64,000 nucleotides of DNA from Chitinophaga pinensis (lineage in GTDB: Bacteria; Bacteroidota; Bacteroidia; UKL13-3): the NCBI GenBank assembly GCA_945898275.1, contig CAMDHZ010000009.1:62001-126000 (forward strand), written 5' to 3'. Below, one piece after another: positions 19,431-27,830 of this stretch. The notes under the pieces were generated by a model. It was not told the origin of the DNA. It searched no databases and worked only from the letters and a program-made list of their open reading frames with translations. Numbering within the stretch: position 1 is the stretch's first letter; each line of letters opens with the position of its first letter. The translations under genes were made by a program, and so were the position numbers.

Positions 19431-21334
19431 CTTATTTCTTGCTTTTCATTTATCAATAAAACACCTTTATCTGCCAAATACCTGCAAACAATTAACAAAT
19501 CCGATGATGCAGTTAATCCCATTAAATTGCTCAACTCTTTGATATCGTAACTTTTATTCCAATTCAAGTTACTTAATTTAGTTTCAATTAATTTAAATTT
19601 ATCATTCGGTAATCCTTCCCTTTTCCTTTCAAAACAAACATCACATGTGCCACAATCAACAATATTTGTTTCTCCGAAATAAGTTAAAATTTGTCTACTC
19701 CTGCAAATATGATTATTTCTTCCAAATGAAATCATTGCTTCCAATTTTTCCATTTCTTCTTGTTTGCGCTCTAACAACAACTTTGTGTTTAACTGCAGGA
19801 AATTTTTATCAATTCGCTCATGATAAAAAGTCAGTTTGGCTAATCCTGAGCTCGGTAAAAACTCAAGAATGCCATTGGAATGCATTTTTTCGAGTTCTGT
19901 TTTCAATTGTAATTCACTTAAATTACATTTCATGGCCAATAGGTTGGTTTGAACCGAAACAAGCGAATCAAACAGGCCTCCATAATTTCTCAACAATATT
20001 TGCAGGATTGAAAACCATAAGGCATTGTTTGTTTCCAAGTTAAAAATTTCTTGAGAGGAAATCGTTAGTTTTATCTTATTGGGTTCAAAATTACTATCCG
20101 AAACACACAACACATCAGAAATTGAAAGCTGCTTTAAAGCTGCTGCAACATTCACCGGATTTTGTTTTATAGCACTTGCAAATTGAAGTAAATCAAAGTT
20201 TAAGTTCTCAGAAATCTGTTCTCCAATAGAAATTTGAAAAAAATGATTCAATTGCTCATAAACATCTCTTAAATATTGAATTTCAGGGAATTGTTGTTCT
20301 AATTTAGCCTTTGCTTGAATTGCATCTGATTCATGAAAAAACAATAAGCAATAGGCTGAATTTCCGTTTCTCCCAGCTCTGCCAGCTTCTTGGTAATAGG
20401 CTTCCAAACAATCTGGAATCTCAAAATGAACTACAAGCTTACAATCAGGTTTATCAATGCCCATTCCAAACGCATTGGTGCAAACCATTATTTGAATTTT
20501 GTTTTTTATCCAATCTTCTTGTCTTTTAGATCTGATATCGGGATTTAATCCGGCATGATAAAAGGAGGCTTTAATACCGTTTTGAATTAAAAAATCTGCA
20601 ATTTCCTCGGTTTTCTTTCTATTTCGAACATAAACTAAACCACTTTCTGAAATTTTTTTAATTGCATTAATTAATTTTCCATACTTATCCTCTGCATTTC
20701 TTACAATGTAATGTAGATTGGTTCTTTCAAAGCTTTTCTTAAATACCAAAGGTTTTTTAAAATCCAATTGAAGCATAATGTCTTCAATAACCTTTGGCGT
20801 AGCGCTGGCAGTAAGCGCCAGAACAGGCACATTTGAAATTAATGCTCTAATTTCCTTTAAACGCCGATACTCTGGTCTAAAGTCGTGCCCCCATTGGCTA
20901 ATGCAATGAGCTTCATCTATCGCCAAAAGTGAAATTGGCAATGCATGCAAATTATCTTTAAAGAGTTGGGTGCCTAGCCTTTCTGGAGAAATGTATAGAA
21001 ACTTAACTCCACCAAATTGGCAATTTTCGAAAATGATTTTAATCTCATTGGCGCTCATGCCAGAGTAGATAGCATTTGCACTTATGCCTTTCGAACGCAA
21101 ATTTTCAACTTGGTCTTTCATTAGTGCAATTAGGGGTGAAACAACAATGCAAAGTCCAGTTTTTGCTAAGCCTGGCACTTGAAAACAAATAGATTTTCCA
21201 CCACCAGTAGGTAATAAAGCCAATACATCTTTGTTATCTAGTGTTGCCTCAATAATATTTTGCTGAGGCAATCTAAATTCATCGTATCCCCAATAAGATT
21301 TTAATATTTGGTGTATATTCAAGTTAGTATTCAA
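19409..21334 (-). CDS. recQ: RecQ-family ATP-dependent DNA helicase
   Basis: This is a 641-residue superfamily 2, 3'-5' DNA helicase for recombination and repair. It has Walker A (P-T-G-G-G-K-S), the D-E-A-H box followed by C-I-S-Q-W-G-H-D-F (RecQ aromatic-rich loop), motif [10 protein letters not shown], and the RecQ zinc-binding cysteines (C-R-S-R-Q near 550, then C-G-T-C-D-V-C). The C terminus after the zinc region is short: a partial winged helix and no recognisable HRDC domain. This matches the shorter RecQ paralogues of Bacteroidota. It contains a dispersed-word copy at 19946. Confidence 0.93.
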   Translation of the reverse strand: MNTNLNIHQILKSYWGYDEFRLPQQNIIEATLDNKDVLALLPTGGGKSICFQVPGLAKTGLCIVVSPLIALMKDQVENLRSKGISANAIYSGMSANEIKIIFENCQFGGVKFLYISPERLGTQLFKDNLHALPISLLAIDEAHCISQWGHDFRPEYRRLKEIRALISNVPVLALTASATPKVIEDIMLQLDFKKPLVFKKSFERTNLHYIVRNAEDKYGKLINAIKKISESGLVYVRNRKKTEEIADFLIQNGIKASFYHAGLNPDIRSKRQEDWIKNKIQIMVCTNAFGMGIDKPDCKLVVHFEIPDCLEAYYQEAGRAGRNGNSAYCLLFFHESDAIQAKAKLEQQFPEIQYLRDVYEQLNHFFQISIGEQISENLNFDLLQFASAIKQNPVNVAAALKQLSISDVLCVSDSNFEPNKIKLTISSQEIFNLETNNALWFSILQILLRNYGGLFDSLVSVQTNLLAMKCNLSELQLKTELEKMHSNGILEFLPSSGLAKLTFYHERIDKNFLQLNTKLLLERKQEEMEKLEAMISFGRNNHICRSRQILTYFGETNIVDCGTCDVCFERKREGLPNDKFKLIETKLSNLNWNKSYDIKELSNLMGLTASSDLLIVCRYLADKGVLLINEKQEISWIKAKE

Positions 21335-21977
21335 TGATACCGTCTTTGATAAATAATTGCCTGTCGCTTCTATTGGCTAATGCTTGATTATGGGTAACTA
21401 TTACAAATGTTTGATTAAACTGCTTTCTCAGGTCAAAGAACAAATCGTGTAATTCATTTGCTGCTTTGGAATCCAAATTTCCGCTTGGTTCATCAGCTAA
21501 AATAACTGTTGGATTGTTAATTAGCGCTCTTGCAACAGCAACTCTTTGTTGCTCTCCACCGCTCAATGCCGCAGGCTTATGGTTGATCCTTTCTTTTAAG
21601 CCTAATAAATCAAGTAATTCTAAACTTCTTTTCTTTGAGGCTTCATCTTGCTTTCCGCCAATCCAAGCTGGTAAGCAAACATTTTCCCAAGCATTAAACT
21701 CAGGCAACAATTGATGAAACTGAAAAATAAATCCAATATGCTGATTTCTGAATTTTGCAAGCTTATTGCCGTAAAGCTTTGTAACTTCTTGATTTGCAAT
21801 AATTAAAGACCCAGAATCTGTATGATCTAAAGTGCCAAGGATTTGAAGTAATGTAGTTTTTCCGGCACCAGATGCGCCAACAATGGAAACGATTTCACCT
21901 TGATTAATTGTTAAATTTATTCCTTTTAAAACAGGTAAATCTCCATAAGACTTGTATAAACCTTGTGCCACAATCAT
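21324..21977 (-). CDS. ABC transporter ATP-binding protein, LolD-like
   Basis: This ATPase of about 217 residues belongs to the LolD/MacB class, which releases lipoproteins from the inner membrane or drives a mechanotransmission exporter. It has Walker A (G-A-S-G-A-G-K-T-T), a Q-loop ([12 protein letters not shown]), the signature L-S-G-G-E-Q-Q-R, Walker B (V-I-L-A-D-E-P) and S-G-N-L-D, and an H-loop (V-T-H-N-Q). The F-H-Q-L-L-P-E-F segment is characteristic of LolD. I start it at the ATG at 21977; the frame is open 36 bases further, but those residues do not fit the family. The permease partners are not adjacent. Confidence 0.85.
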   Translation of the reverse strand: MIVAQGLYKSYGDLPVLKGINLTINQGEIVSIVGASGAGKTTLLQILGTLDHTDSGSLIIANQEVTKLYGNKLAKFRNQHIGFIFQFHQLLPEFNAWENVCLPAWIGGKQDEASKKRSLELLDLLGLKERINHKPAALSGGEQQRVAVARALINNPTVILADEPSGNLDSKAANELHDLFFDLRKQFNQTFVIVTHNQALANRSDRQLFIKDGIIEY

Positions 21978-22214
21978 ATTTTCAATAATACTATAATCAA
22001 CAATATTAATCATGTCTTTTATATAATAATCAAAACTTATTTCCCATTGTTTACAAAAATATTATTCTAAAATTGGTATATTAAAACTGTAAATAAGACA
22101 CAAAATATAGCTCTTAATGAAATAGTTAACACTTTTACAGCAAAGGTAGAAATGAAGCAAGCAAAGAAAATTAAGAACTTTATATATTTGCTTTTTAGCG
22201 TTAATATTTTCTTG

Positions 22215-24233
22215 ATGAAAAAAACAATATTTTATGCCTCATTATTGGCATTTATAGGACTTGGTTCAGCCATGATTTATAAAAATTTGAAAGGAATCGA
22301 TGAAAGTGCAATCGATAAAACGGTGGTTCCTGGAGAGGATTTTTACAGGTACTCAAATGGGACATGGTTAAAAAACAATCCTGTTCCTGCAAGTGAAAGC
22401 AGATGGGGAAGTTTTAATCAAGTGGCCGAAAGGAATAATGAAGTTTTACGTCAAATTTTAGAATCGGCTGCAGCTAATAAATCATCAAAGCCCGAGAGTG
22501 CTGAGCAAAAAGTTGGTACTTTTTATAGGTTATTTATTGATACCTTAAAAAGAGATAGGCAAGGCATTCAACCCATATTACCTCTACTTGGTTCTATCAA
22601 TAGAATTAGCAATTCCAAAGAATTAATGTCTGTTGTAGCTGATTTAAATAGTAAAGGAATTAGAAGTTTTTTTGGATTTTATGTATCGCAAGATTTAAAA
22701 GATAGTAAAACTTATATTCCATATATGTCGCAAGGCGGCTTAGGTTTACCAGATCGCGACTATTACTTAAAAGATGATTTAAAGTCGAAAAAAATCAGAG
22801 AGGAATATCTTTTGCATGTAAAGAGAATTTTTGAATTGTATGGTTATAACGTTGATAATAATCATCAGACAATTGTAAGTTTGGAGACAGAATTAGCAAA
22901 GGTTTCCATGTCGAGAACAGAAAGAAGAAACCAAGAAAAGCAATATAATAAAAGACGTTTAAGAAATGTATTAGAAGAATATCCAAACCTAAACTTTCAG
23001 GTTTACATGCAAGGAATTGGAATTACTTCTTTTGATAGCTTAATAGTTTCTCAACCAGATTTCTTTGCACAACTAAATTTTCTTTTAGGAAATACACCTT
23101 TAGAGGATTTAAAAACTTATTTACGTTGGTGTTTATTTAACCAAAGTGCCCCCTATTTAGACTCAAAACTAGAAAACCAGCATTTTTATTTTTACAGTAC
23201 CGTCTTAACTGGAACAAAAGAACAAAAACCGCTTTGGAAAAGAGGAATTGCCGCAGCCAACGGAACTGTAGGCGAGCTTTTAGGACAATTATTTGTTGCA
23301 AAAGTATTTACTCCAGCCTCGAAAGTTAGAGTAAATGCAATGGTTGATGATATCATTGTTGCATTCGAACAAAGAATTAAAAATCTAGACTGGATGAGTG
23401 CAGAAACTAAAATAAAAGCACTTGAAAAATTAGCCTCATTCAATAGAAAATTTGGATATCCAGATAAGTGGAAAGATTACACCGAATTTGCCATTAAAGA
23501 GGATTCTTATATTGAAAACGTTTTCAGAGCTAGTGAATTTAGTTTCAAAGATAATATTGCAAACTTAGGCAAACCTATAGACCGAAACCGTTGGGGCATG
23601 CTTCCTCAAACAGTAAATGCTTATTACAGTGCCACATTAAACGAAATTGTATTCCCTGCTGCCATAATGCAACCTCCTTTTTTTGATGCCAATGCTGATG
23701 ATGCTGTAAATTATGGTAGCATTGGAGCTGTTATTGGACATGAGTTAACACATGGATTTGACGACCAAGGTTCTAAATATGGACCTGATGGAAATTTAAA
23801 AAGCTGGTGGACTGAAAATGATAAAAAGCAATTTGAGACCAGAACCAAAGTTTTAGTCGACCAATTCAATAGCTTTTTTGTAAGTGATAGTCTACACATT
23901 AATGGAGAGTTAACCCTAGGAGAAAACATTGCAGACTTAGGAGGTTTAACCATAGCCTACGAGGCATTTAAAATGCGTCAAATGAAAAATCCAGGTAAAG
24001 TTATCAATGGCTATACACCTGAACAAAGATTTTTTATTGGATTTGCCCAAATTTGGAAAAATAATGTCAGACCAGAAGCGCTAAGGCAATTAATTTTGAC
24101 TGACCCTCATTCGCCTGGTGAATTTAGAGTTCTTGGAACTTTGGGCAATATGCCGCAGTTTTATGAAGTTTTCAATGTAAAAGAAGGTCAAAAAATGTAT
24201 CGCAGGGCAGAAACCCGCGCAAATATTTGGTAA
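22215..24233 (+). CDS. M13-family (neprilysin-like) zinc metallopeptidase
   Basis: This is an exported oligopeptidase of the M13 family. I start it at the ATG at 22215, which gives 672 residues and a clean signal peptide. An upstream in-frame ATG at 22152 adds 21 residues and is the alternative. The zinc site is H-E-L-T-H (about residues 509-513) with the third ligand in E-N-I-A-D-L-G-G (about 570). The C-terminal segment R-V-L-G-T-L-G-N-M-P-Q-F and final W complete the family pattern. A gap of one base separates it from an M48 peptidase gene, so the two proteases are probably co-expressed for envelope protein turnover. Confidence 0.93.
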   Translation: MKKTIFYASLLAFIGLGSAMIYKNLKGIDESAIDKTVVPGEDFYRYSNGTWLKNNPVPASESRWGSFNQVAERNNEVLRQILESAAANKSSKPESAEQKVGTFYRLFIDTLKRDRQGIQPILPLLGSINRISNSKELMSVVADLNSKGIRSFFGFYVSQDLKDSKTYIPYMSQGGLGLPDRDYYLKDDLKSKKIREEYLLHVKRIFELYGYNVDNNHQTIVSLETELAKVSMSRTERRNQEKQYNKRRLRNVLEEYPNLNFQVYMQGIGITSFDSLIVSQPDFFAQLNFLLGNTPLEDLKTYLRWCLFNQSAPYLDSKLENQHFYFYSTVLTGTKEQKPLWKRGIAAANGTVGELLGQLFVAKVFTPASKVRVNAMVDDIIVAFEQRIKNLDWMSAETKIKALEKLASFNRKFGYPDKWKDYTEFAIKEDSYIENVFRASEFSFKDNIANLGKPIDRNRWGMLPQTVNAYYSATLNEIVFPAAIMQPPFFDANADDAVNYGSIGAVIGHELTHGFDDQGSKYGPDGNLKSWWTENDKKQFETRTKVLVDQFNSFFVSDSLHINGELTLGENIADLGGLTIAYEAFKMRQMKNPGKVINGYTPEQRFFIGFAQIWKNNVRPEALRQLILTDPHSPGEFRVLGTLGNMPQFYEVFNVKEGQKMYRRAETRANIW

Positions 24234-24234
24234 G

Positions 24235-25017
24235 ATGAAAAAATATCATTCAATATTTTATACCCTACTTGTAATCTTATTTAGTTCTTGCGGCAACTCT
24301 TGGATTCCATTGAGTTTAGATGATACTTTAGGAAGTAATAGCGCTGCACAAATAAATAACGGGATGCCTGGGATGGAAGTGCTAGATGAAACTGATTACC
24401 CTGAAGCATACGAGTATTTAAATAATCTGAAATCTAAAATACTGGCTTCAGGCAAAGTAAAACATGGCGAAGACTTTAAATGGGAATTAAAAATCATTAA
24501 AGATGATTCTGTATTAAATGCATTCTGTTTGCCTGGAGGCTATATTTATGTTTATACCGGATTAATGAAATACCTTGAAACTGAGCATGCATTGGCAGGG
24601 GTTATTGGTCATGAGATGGCACATGCAGACCTTAGGCATGGAACCACCCAATTGGTGAAAAATATGGGTTTAAGCTTAGCCCTTCAACTTATTTTTGGTG
24701 GAGATGCCTCGCAATTGGTAAATATAGGTGCAAACCTAATTGCATTATCATTTAGCAGGAGTGATGAAAAAGATGCAGATATGAAATCTGTTGAGTATTT
24801 ATATAATACAGAACTTGATGCAAGAGGCACAGGAGTGTTTTTTAAGAAAATACAAAAAGATGGCAAAAACCCTGAAATAGTAGAATTTCTTAGCACGCAT
24901 CCTAATCCAGATAATAGGGTTGAAGAAATAAACAACAAATGGATGGAGTTGGGCGGAAAAAAGGGATTGGAGAACAGACAGAAATACCAATCTATGCTTA
25001 AGACTTTGAACTATTAA
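24235..25017 (+). CDS. M48-family metallopeptidase lipoprotein (BepA/YcaL-like)
   Basis: This 260-residue periplasmic lipoprotein has a signal ending at the Cys in F-S-S-C-G. The zinc motif is H126-E-M-A-H130, with the downstream E in S-D-E-K-D-A-D. A terminal S-T-H-P-N-P-D-N-R segment is typical of small M48 proteins related to BepA, YcaL and LoiP. Unlike BepA there is no TPR domain. It starts one base after the M13 gene stop. The likely role is quality control of outer-membrane proteins, known for relatives and inferred here. Confidence 0.9.
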   Translation: MKKYHSIFYTLLVILFSSCGNSWIPLSLDDTLGSNSAAQINNGMPGMEVLDETDYPEAYEYLNNLKSKILASGKVKHGEDFKWELKIIKDDSVLNAFCLPGGYIYVYTGLMKYLETEHALAGVIGHEMAHADLRHGTTQLVKNMGLSLALQLIFGGDASQLVNIGANLIALSFSRSDEKDADMKSVEYLYNTELDARGTGVFFKKIQKDGKNPEIVEFLSTHPNPDNRVEEINNKWMELGGKKGLENRQKYQSMLKTLNY

Positions 25018-25053
25018 TTAATTAAATATCAAGTATTTAATCATATAAATCTT

Positions 25054-25509
25054 CTATTTAAGTTTAGATTCTATTTGAAACCTAATATCAGATAGTCTTT
25101 CTTTTAGACTTAATGTTAAGCTTTGATTTTCATATAAAAGCTGGTCTAAATCATTTAGATAGCTTATTTCTCGATGTACTATTTTATGGTAAGACAAGAC
25201 TTGTTCTGTTCGTTCTTCTATAAGATTTAATAGCGTCCTAATTGTCTCTAATTCAGCTGTTATAGCACTAAAATCTGGTTTTTGCGCCTCAGCTCTTTGT
25301 GGTTGACCTTTGCCTAATAACAACCAATCAGGATTTAAATCGGGAAACTTTGTTAAAAGCTTCTGAATAAGCTCTAAACCAGGCTTGTTTCGTCCAGAAC
25401 TAATGTGCGTAAGTAATGGAAGAGATATTTCTAACATATTGGCAAATGTACTTTTAGATAAATACCTACTTTCCATTACACTTAACACTCGTTTATTTAA
25501 CTCATCCAT
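25054..25509 (-). CDS. XRE-type helix-turn-helix regulator
   Basis: This is a 151-residue DNA-binding protein. The N-terminal HTH (residues about 5-60) has the pattern S-K-S-T-F-A-N-M-L-E-I-S and ends in the L-N-P-D-W-L-L-L-G-K-G motif seen in phage-repressor-like XRE regulators of Bacteroidota. The C-terminal half is a long amphipathic helix or coiled coil (many E, L, I), probably for dimerisation. I start it at the ATG at 25509 because the open frame upstream is non-conserved. Divergent from an SRPBCC gene; the gap holds seven ACANNTGT palindromes that may be its operators. One of them (25548-25555) lies 39 bp upstream of this start, so autoregulation is plausible. Confidence 0.8.
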   Translation of the reverse strand: MDELNKRVLSVMESRYLSKSTFANMLEISLPLLTHISSGRNKPGLELIQKLLTKFPDLNPDWLLLGKGQPQRAEAQKPDFSAITAELETIRTLLNLIEERTEQVLSYHKIVHREISYLNDLDQLLYENQSLTLSLKERLSDIRFQIESKLK

Positions 25510-25547
25510 ATAATGTATTGATTTACAATAGTAAAATTCAAATATAA

Positions 25548-25761
25548 ACAATTGTTTTTACAAATGTTAAGCTATAAAACATTTGTTAATTATATTATAA
25601 ACATATGTAAATTCCTGTATTATTTCTTTACACTAGTTTAGTAGGCGTAATCAATTGATTTTTAGAAATTAACGACATTAATCTATCAGAGTAAAAACAT
25701 ATGTAAACAGGTTCAAACAGTTGTAAATCGGAACTGTTTTAAAAAAAAATCAAACAATTGT
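25548..25761. promoter_or_regulatory. Array of seven ACANNTGT palindromes (candidate operators)
   Basis: Seven octamers of the form ACANNTGT, mostly flanked by A/T (AAACANNTGTTAA-like), occur at 25548, 25560, 25579, 25601, 25697, 25717 and 25754. Inner dinucleotides are AT, AA, TT, TA, TA, GT and AT. They fall into a group of four next to the XRE gene and a group of three next to the SRPBCC gene. Chance expectation in 214 bases is well below one. They most likely bind the XRE regulator and control both genes; that link is inferred from position. Confidence 0.75.
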
Positions 25762-25784
25762 TAGGATTAATTCCTTTAATAAAC

Positions 25785-26237
25785 ATGAAAGAAAAAGTAA
25801 TAGTATACAAAACTGTAATAGCCCGTCCACTCAAAGAGGTTTTTGAATTCTTCAGTAAGGCTGAGAATTTAGATTCTTTGACCCCACCTCATTTAAAGTT
25901 TAAAATTATTACCCCAACTCCTATACCAATGTTTGCTGGGCAATTAATAAAATATAAAATATCATTGTTTGGAATTCCATTCTATTGGAAAACTAGAATT
26001 ACAGAATGGATTCCAGGAAAGAAATTTGCAGATGAACAATTAAGTGGGCCATATACAAAATGGTATCATGAACACTTATTTGAAGAAATTAATGGTTCAA
26101 CTCATATGGTTGATAGAATAACATACCTATCCAAAGGATGGATATTTGCCCCACTGCTACATTGGTTGTTTGTTGACAAAAATGTAATAGGGATATTTGA
26201 ATACAGAGAACAAAGATTGAAGGAGCTTTTTAAATAG
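25785..26237 (+). CDS. SRPBCC-family (START-like) protein
   Basis: This is a 150-residue single-domain protein with the START/Bet v 1-like helix-grip pattern: an early strand with V-I-A-R-P-L, then E-V-F-E-F-F-S-K-A-E-N-L, L-T-P-P, a W-K-T-R-I-T-E-W strand, D-R-I-T-Y and a long C-terminal helix. Relatives are often annotated cell-division inhibitor or cyclase/dehydrase, usually without proof; they bind hydrophobic ligands. The start at 25785 is supported by the family N terminus. It is probably controlled by the divergent XRE regulator through the operator array. Its 3' end overlaps the convergent epimerase gene by 8 bases. Confidence 0.82.
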   Translation: MKEKVIVYKTVIARPLKEVFEFFSKAENLDSLTPPHLKFKIITPTPIPMFAGQLIKYKISLFGIPFYWKTRITEWIPGKKFADEQLSGPYTKWYHEHLFEEINGSTHMVDRITYLSKGWIFAPLLHWLFVDKNVIGIFEYREQRLKELFK

Positions 26238-27111
26238 CACCACTAAACTTCGTTTTGAAACAAAAGCTTTTGCTTTTATTAGCACCTAAACTGCAAATTC
26301 CTTCTTTTTCAGTTATTTCTCCGTTAAACCCCATTTTATCAGTAATTCCAGCCCAAGGCTCTAAGCAGATAAATTTTTGATGAGGATGCTTAGACCATAT
26401 ACCAAAAAAGGGAAATCCCTCAAAACTCATTTTCACTTGCCAATTTGATTTTTTGTGCCTGATTGAAATTTCATTTGAGTTAAGGTCTTTAAATATTATA
26501 GCATCTTTATCAAAACTATTTGCATTTAGTTCTAATTCATTTGAAATAGATAAACCAACATTGGTTGTCTCCTCAGTTTGCAAACCATCCTTAATCAAAA
26601 ATCTCTGGAGATTGGGTTCATCTTGATTAAAATATATACTAAAGTTTTCTAGATTTTCATCTGGTAATAAAAATGCAGGATGTGCACCAATTGAAAAGTA
26701 TTGAATTTCTTTGCCTGAATTGTGAACGGTGTAAGTTGTCTCTAATTGGTTTTCAATAAGCTTATATTCAATGAATAGCTTAAATTCAAAAGGGTATACT
26801 TTTAAGGTATCTTCATTGCTTTCAAGCAAAAATCGAATTACGTCGCTATAAATCTCAACTGTTTCAAATTCTAAATCTCGAGCAAAACCATGTTGACCTA
26901 AACTATAAAATGAACCTTCATATTGAAATTGATTTTCATTTAACTTTCCTACAATTGGAAATAAAACAGGCGCATGTCTGTTCCATACTTCTTGATTTCC
27001 ATCCCATATAAACTCCACTCCTGTTTGAATATGTTTAATGGATACGATTTCGGCACCTTTGCTCGAAAAATTAACCATAAGCGAATCTGATTTTAATTGA
27101 TGAATAGTCAT
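26230..27111 (-). CDS. Aldose 1-epimerase family protein
   Basis: This 293-residue galactose-mutarotase-like beta-sandwich protein has the family elements F-I-W-D-G-N near residue 35, an internal G-Q-H-G-F-A-R-D segment with the first catalytic-type His, and I-G-A-H-P-A-F with the second, plus C-L-E-P-W-A-G near the C terminus. This is the branch often annotated LacX or aldose epimerase and related to hexose-6-phosphate mutarotases. It would interconvert sugar anomers in the cytosol. No sugar operon is attached to it, so its substrate is unknown. Confidence 0.85.
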   Translation of the reverse strand: MTIHQLKSDSLMVNFSSKGAEIVSIKHIQTGVEFIWDGNQEVWNRHAPVLFPIVGKLNENQFQYEGSFYSLGQHGFARDLEFETVEIYSDVIRFLLESNEDTLKVYPFEFKLFIEYKLIENQLETTYTVHNSGKEIQYFSIGAHPAFLLPDENLENFSIYFNQDEPNLQRFLIKDGLQTEETTNVGLSISNELELNANSFDKDAIIFKDLNSNEISIRHKKSNWQVKMSFEGFPFFGIWSKHPHQKFICLEPWAGITDKMGFNGEITEKEGICSLGANKSKSFCFKTKFSGAI

Positions 27112-27217
27112 TTAAAATATAATTTTAGTTAAGCCTTGAAAAATTTAGAACCTAAGCAATTAAGTAAATATTTCTTTGAGAAGTATATTTTTTTATATTT
27201 GATTTAATTTTAAAAGC

Positions 27218-27358
27218 ATGGCACAAATCTTAAGATTTTTAATGGTAATTCTTGTGACCGTTATATTAGTTGTAATAGTTACAGATTTTGAATCTGTTAC
27301 CAATGGATTTGCCTCATTTGTGGATGGAGTTTCTGCACTATTAGGTAGAGGCAGGTAA
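27218..27358 (+). CDS. Small membrane protein, 46 residues
   Basis: The ORF encodes one hydrophobic helix (residues about 5-22: L-R-F-L-M-V-I-L-V-T-V-I-L-V-V-I-V) and a short polar tail ending G-R-G-R. It begins with ATG in an otherwise gene-free stretch before tRNA-Leu. Composition and the single membrane segment make it credible, but I recognise no family. Confidence 0.5.
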   Translation: MAQILRFLMVILVTVILVVIVTDFESVTNGFASFVDGVSALLGRGR

Positions 27359-27365
27359 GAATTAT

Positions 27366-27396
27366 TTGATATTATTAGCTAAAGCATGCATCTTCG
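27366..27396 (+). promoter_or_regulatory. Putative Bacteroidota promoter of tRNA-Leu
   Basis: A TTG at 27366-27368 and CATCTTCG at 27389-27396 resemble the -33 TTG and -7 TAnnTTTG elements of Bacteroidota, with a 20-base spacer. Transcription would begin just before the tRNA at 27406. The -7 match is imperfect. Confidence 0.4.
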
Positions 27397-27405
27397 CGCC
27401 TCATT

Positions 27406-27489
27406 GCCGTGGTGGTGAAATTGGTAGACATGCCATCTTGAGGGGGTGGTGCTCGCAAGGGCGTAGGAGTTCGAGTCTCCTTCACGGCA
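27406..27489 (+). tRNA. tRNA-Leu (anticodon GAG)
   Basis: A class II tRNA of 84 bases. The acceptor stem GCCGTGG pairs with TCACGGC. The D arm carries A-A-T-T-G-G-T-A-G-A. The anticodon arm is CCATC-TTGAGGG-GGTGG with GAG in the middle, followed by a long variable arm (TGCTCGCAAGGGCG) and the T arm GGAGTTCGAGTCTCC. The discriminator is A; CCA is not encoded. Confidence 0.97.
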
Positions 27490-27493
27490 CAGG

Positions 27494-27525
27494 AGCTGTT
27501 TGATTATTTTCAAGCAGCTTTTTTA
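27494..27525 (+). terminator. Intrinsic terminator after tRNA-Leu
   Basis: Arms 27494-27503 and 27510-27519 pair over 10 bp with one G-T pair and a 6-base loop. A T-run at 27519-27524 follows. It lies 5 bases after the tRNA. Confidence 0.9.
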
Positions 27526-27589
27526 TTTTCGACCCTTAAAAACATACAATTTAAAATAGGTCTCTTTTTAATAACTGATAGATAACTTC

Positions 27590-27620
27590 AAAAAAAAAGC
27601 TGCCCAAATTTGGACAGCTT
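27590..27620 (-). terminator. Intrinsic terminator downstream of the small basic protein and speA
   Basis: Arms 27597-27605 and 27612-27620 pair (one mismatch or wobble) around an AAATTT loop. On the minus strand the hairpin runs into a T-run (complement of the A-run 27590-27598). It terminates the speA-small gene transcript. Confidence 0.8.
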
Positions 27621-27647
27621 CTTAATCTCTTAAAGAAATATGGCTAA

Positions 27648-27785
27648 TTAGTCAATAATTTGAGTACGCTCAGTGTTTGGCGACTTTACCTTAACCAATT
27701 GAGTATTAACTTTGATTCTAATATTACGTAGATCGGAAGTAACTTTATTTCTTCTGTCTTTTCTTTTTAAACGAGTGGTTGCCAT
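27648..27785 (-). CDS. Small basic protein, 45 residues
   Basis: The ORF starts at the ATG at 27785 and encodes a very basic N terminus (M-A-T-T-R-L-K-R-K-D-R-R-N-K) and a mixed C terminus. Its composition suggests RNA or ribosome contact. I recall similar M-A-T-x-R-L-K-R-K-D-R proteins as a conserved Bacteroidota small protein without known function. The frame is open back to 27830, just past the speA stop, and it ends before a terminator, so it is likely co-transcribed with speA. Confidence 0.65.
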   Translation of the reverse strand: MATTRLKRKDRRNKVTSDLRNIRIKVNTQLVKVKSPNTERTQIID

Positions 27786-27830
27786 AAGATTAATTTTGTG
27801 CGAAAATAGTAGTTTTTTCTTTCCTTGCAA

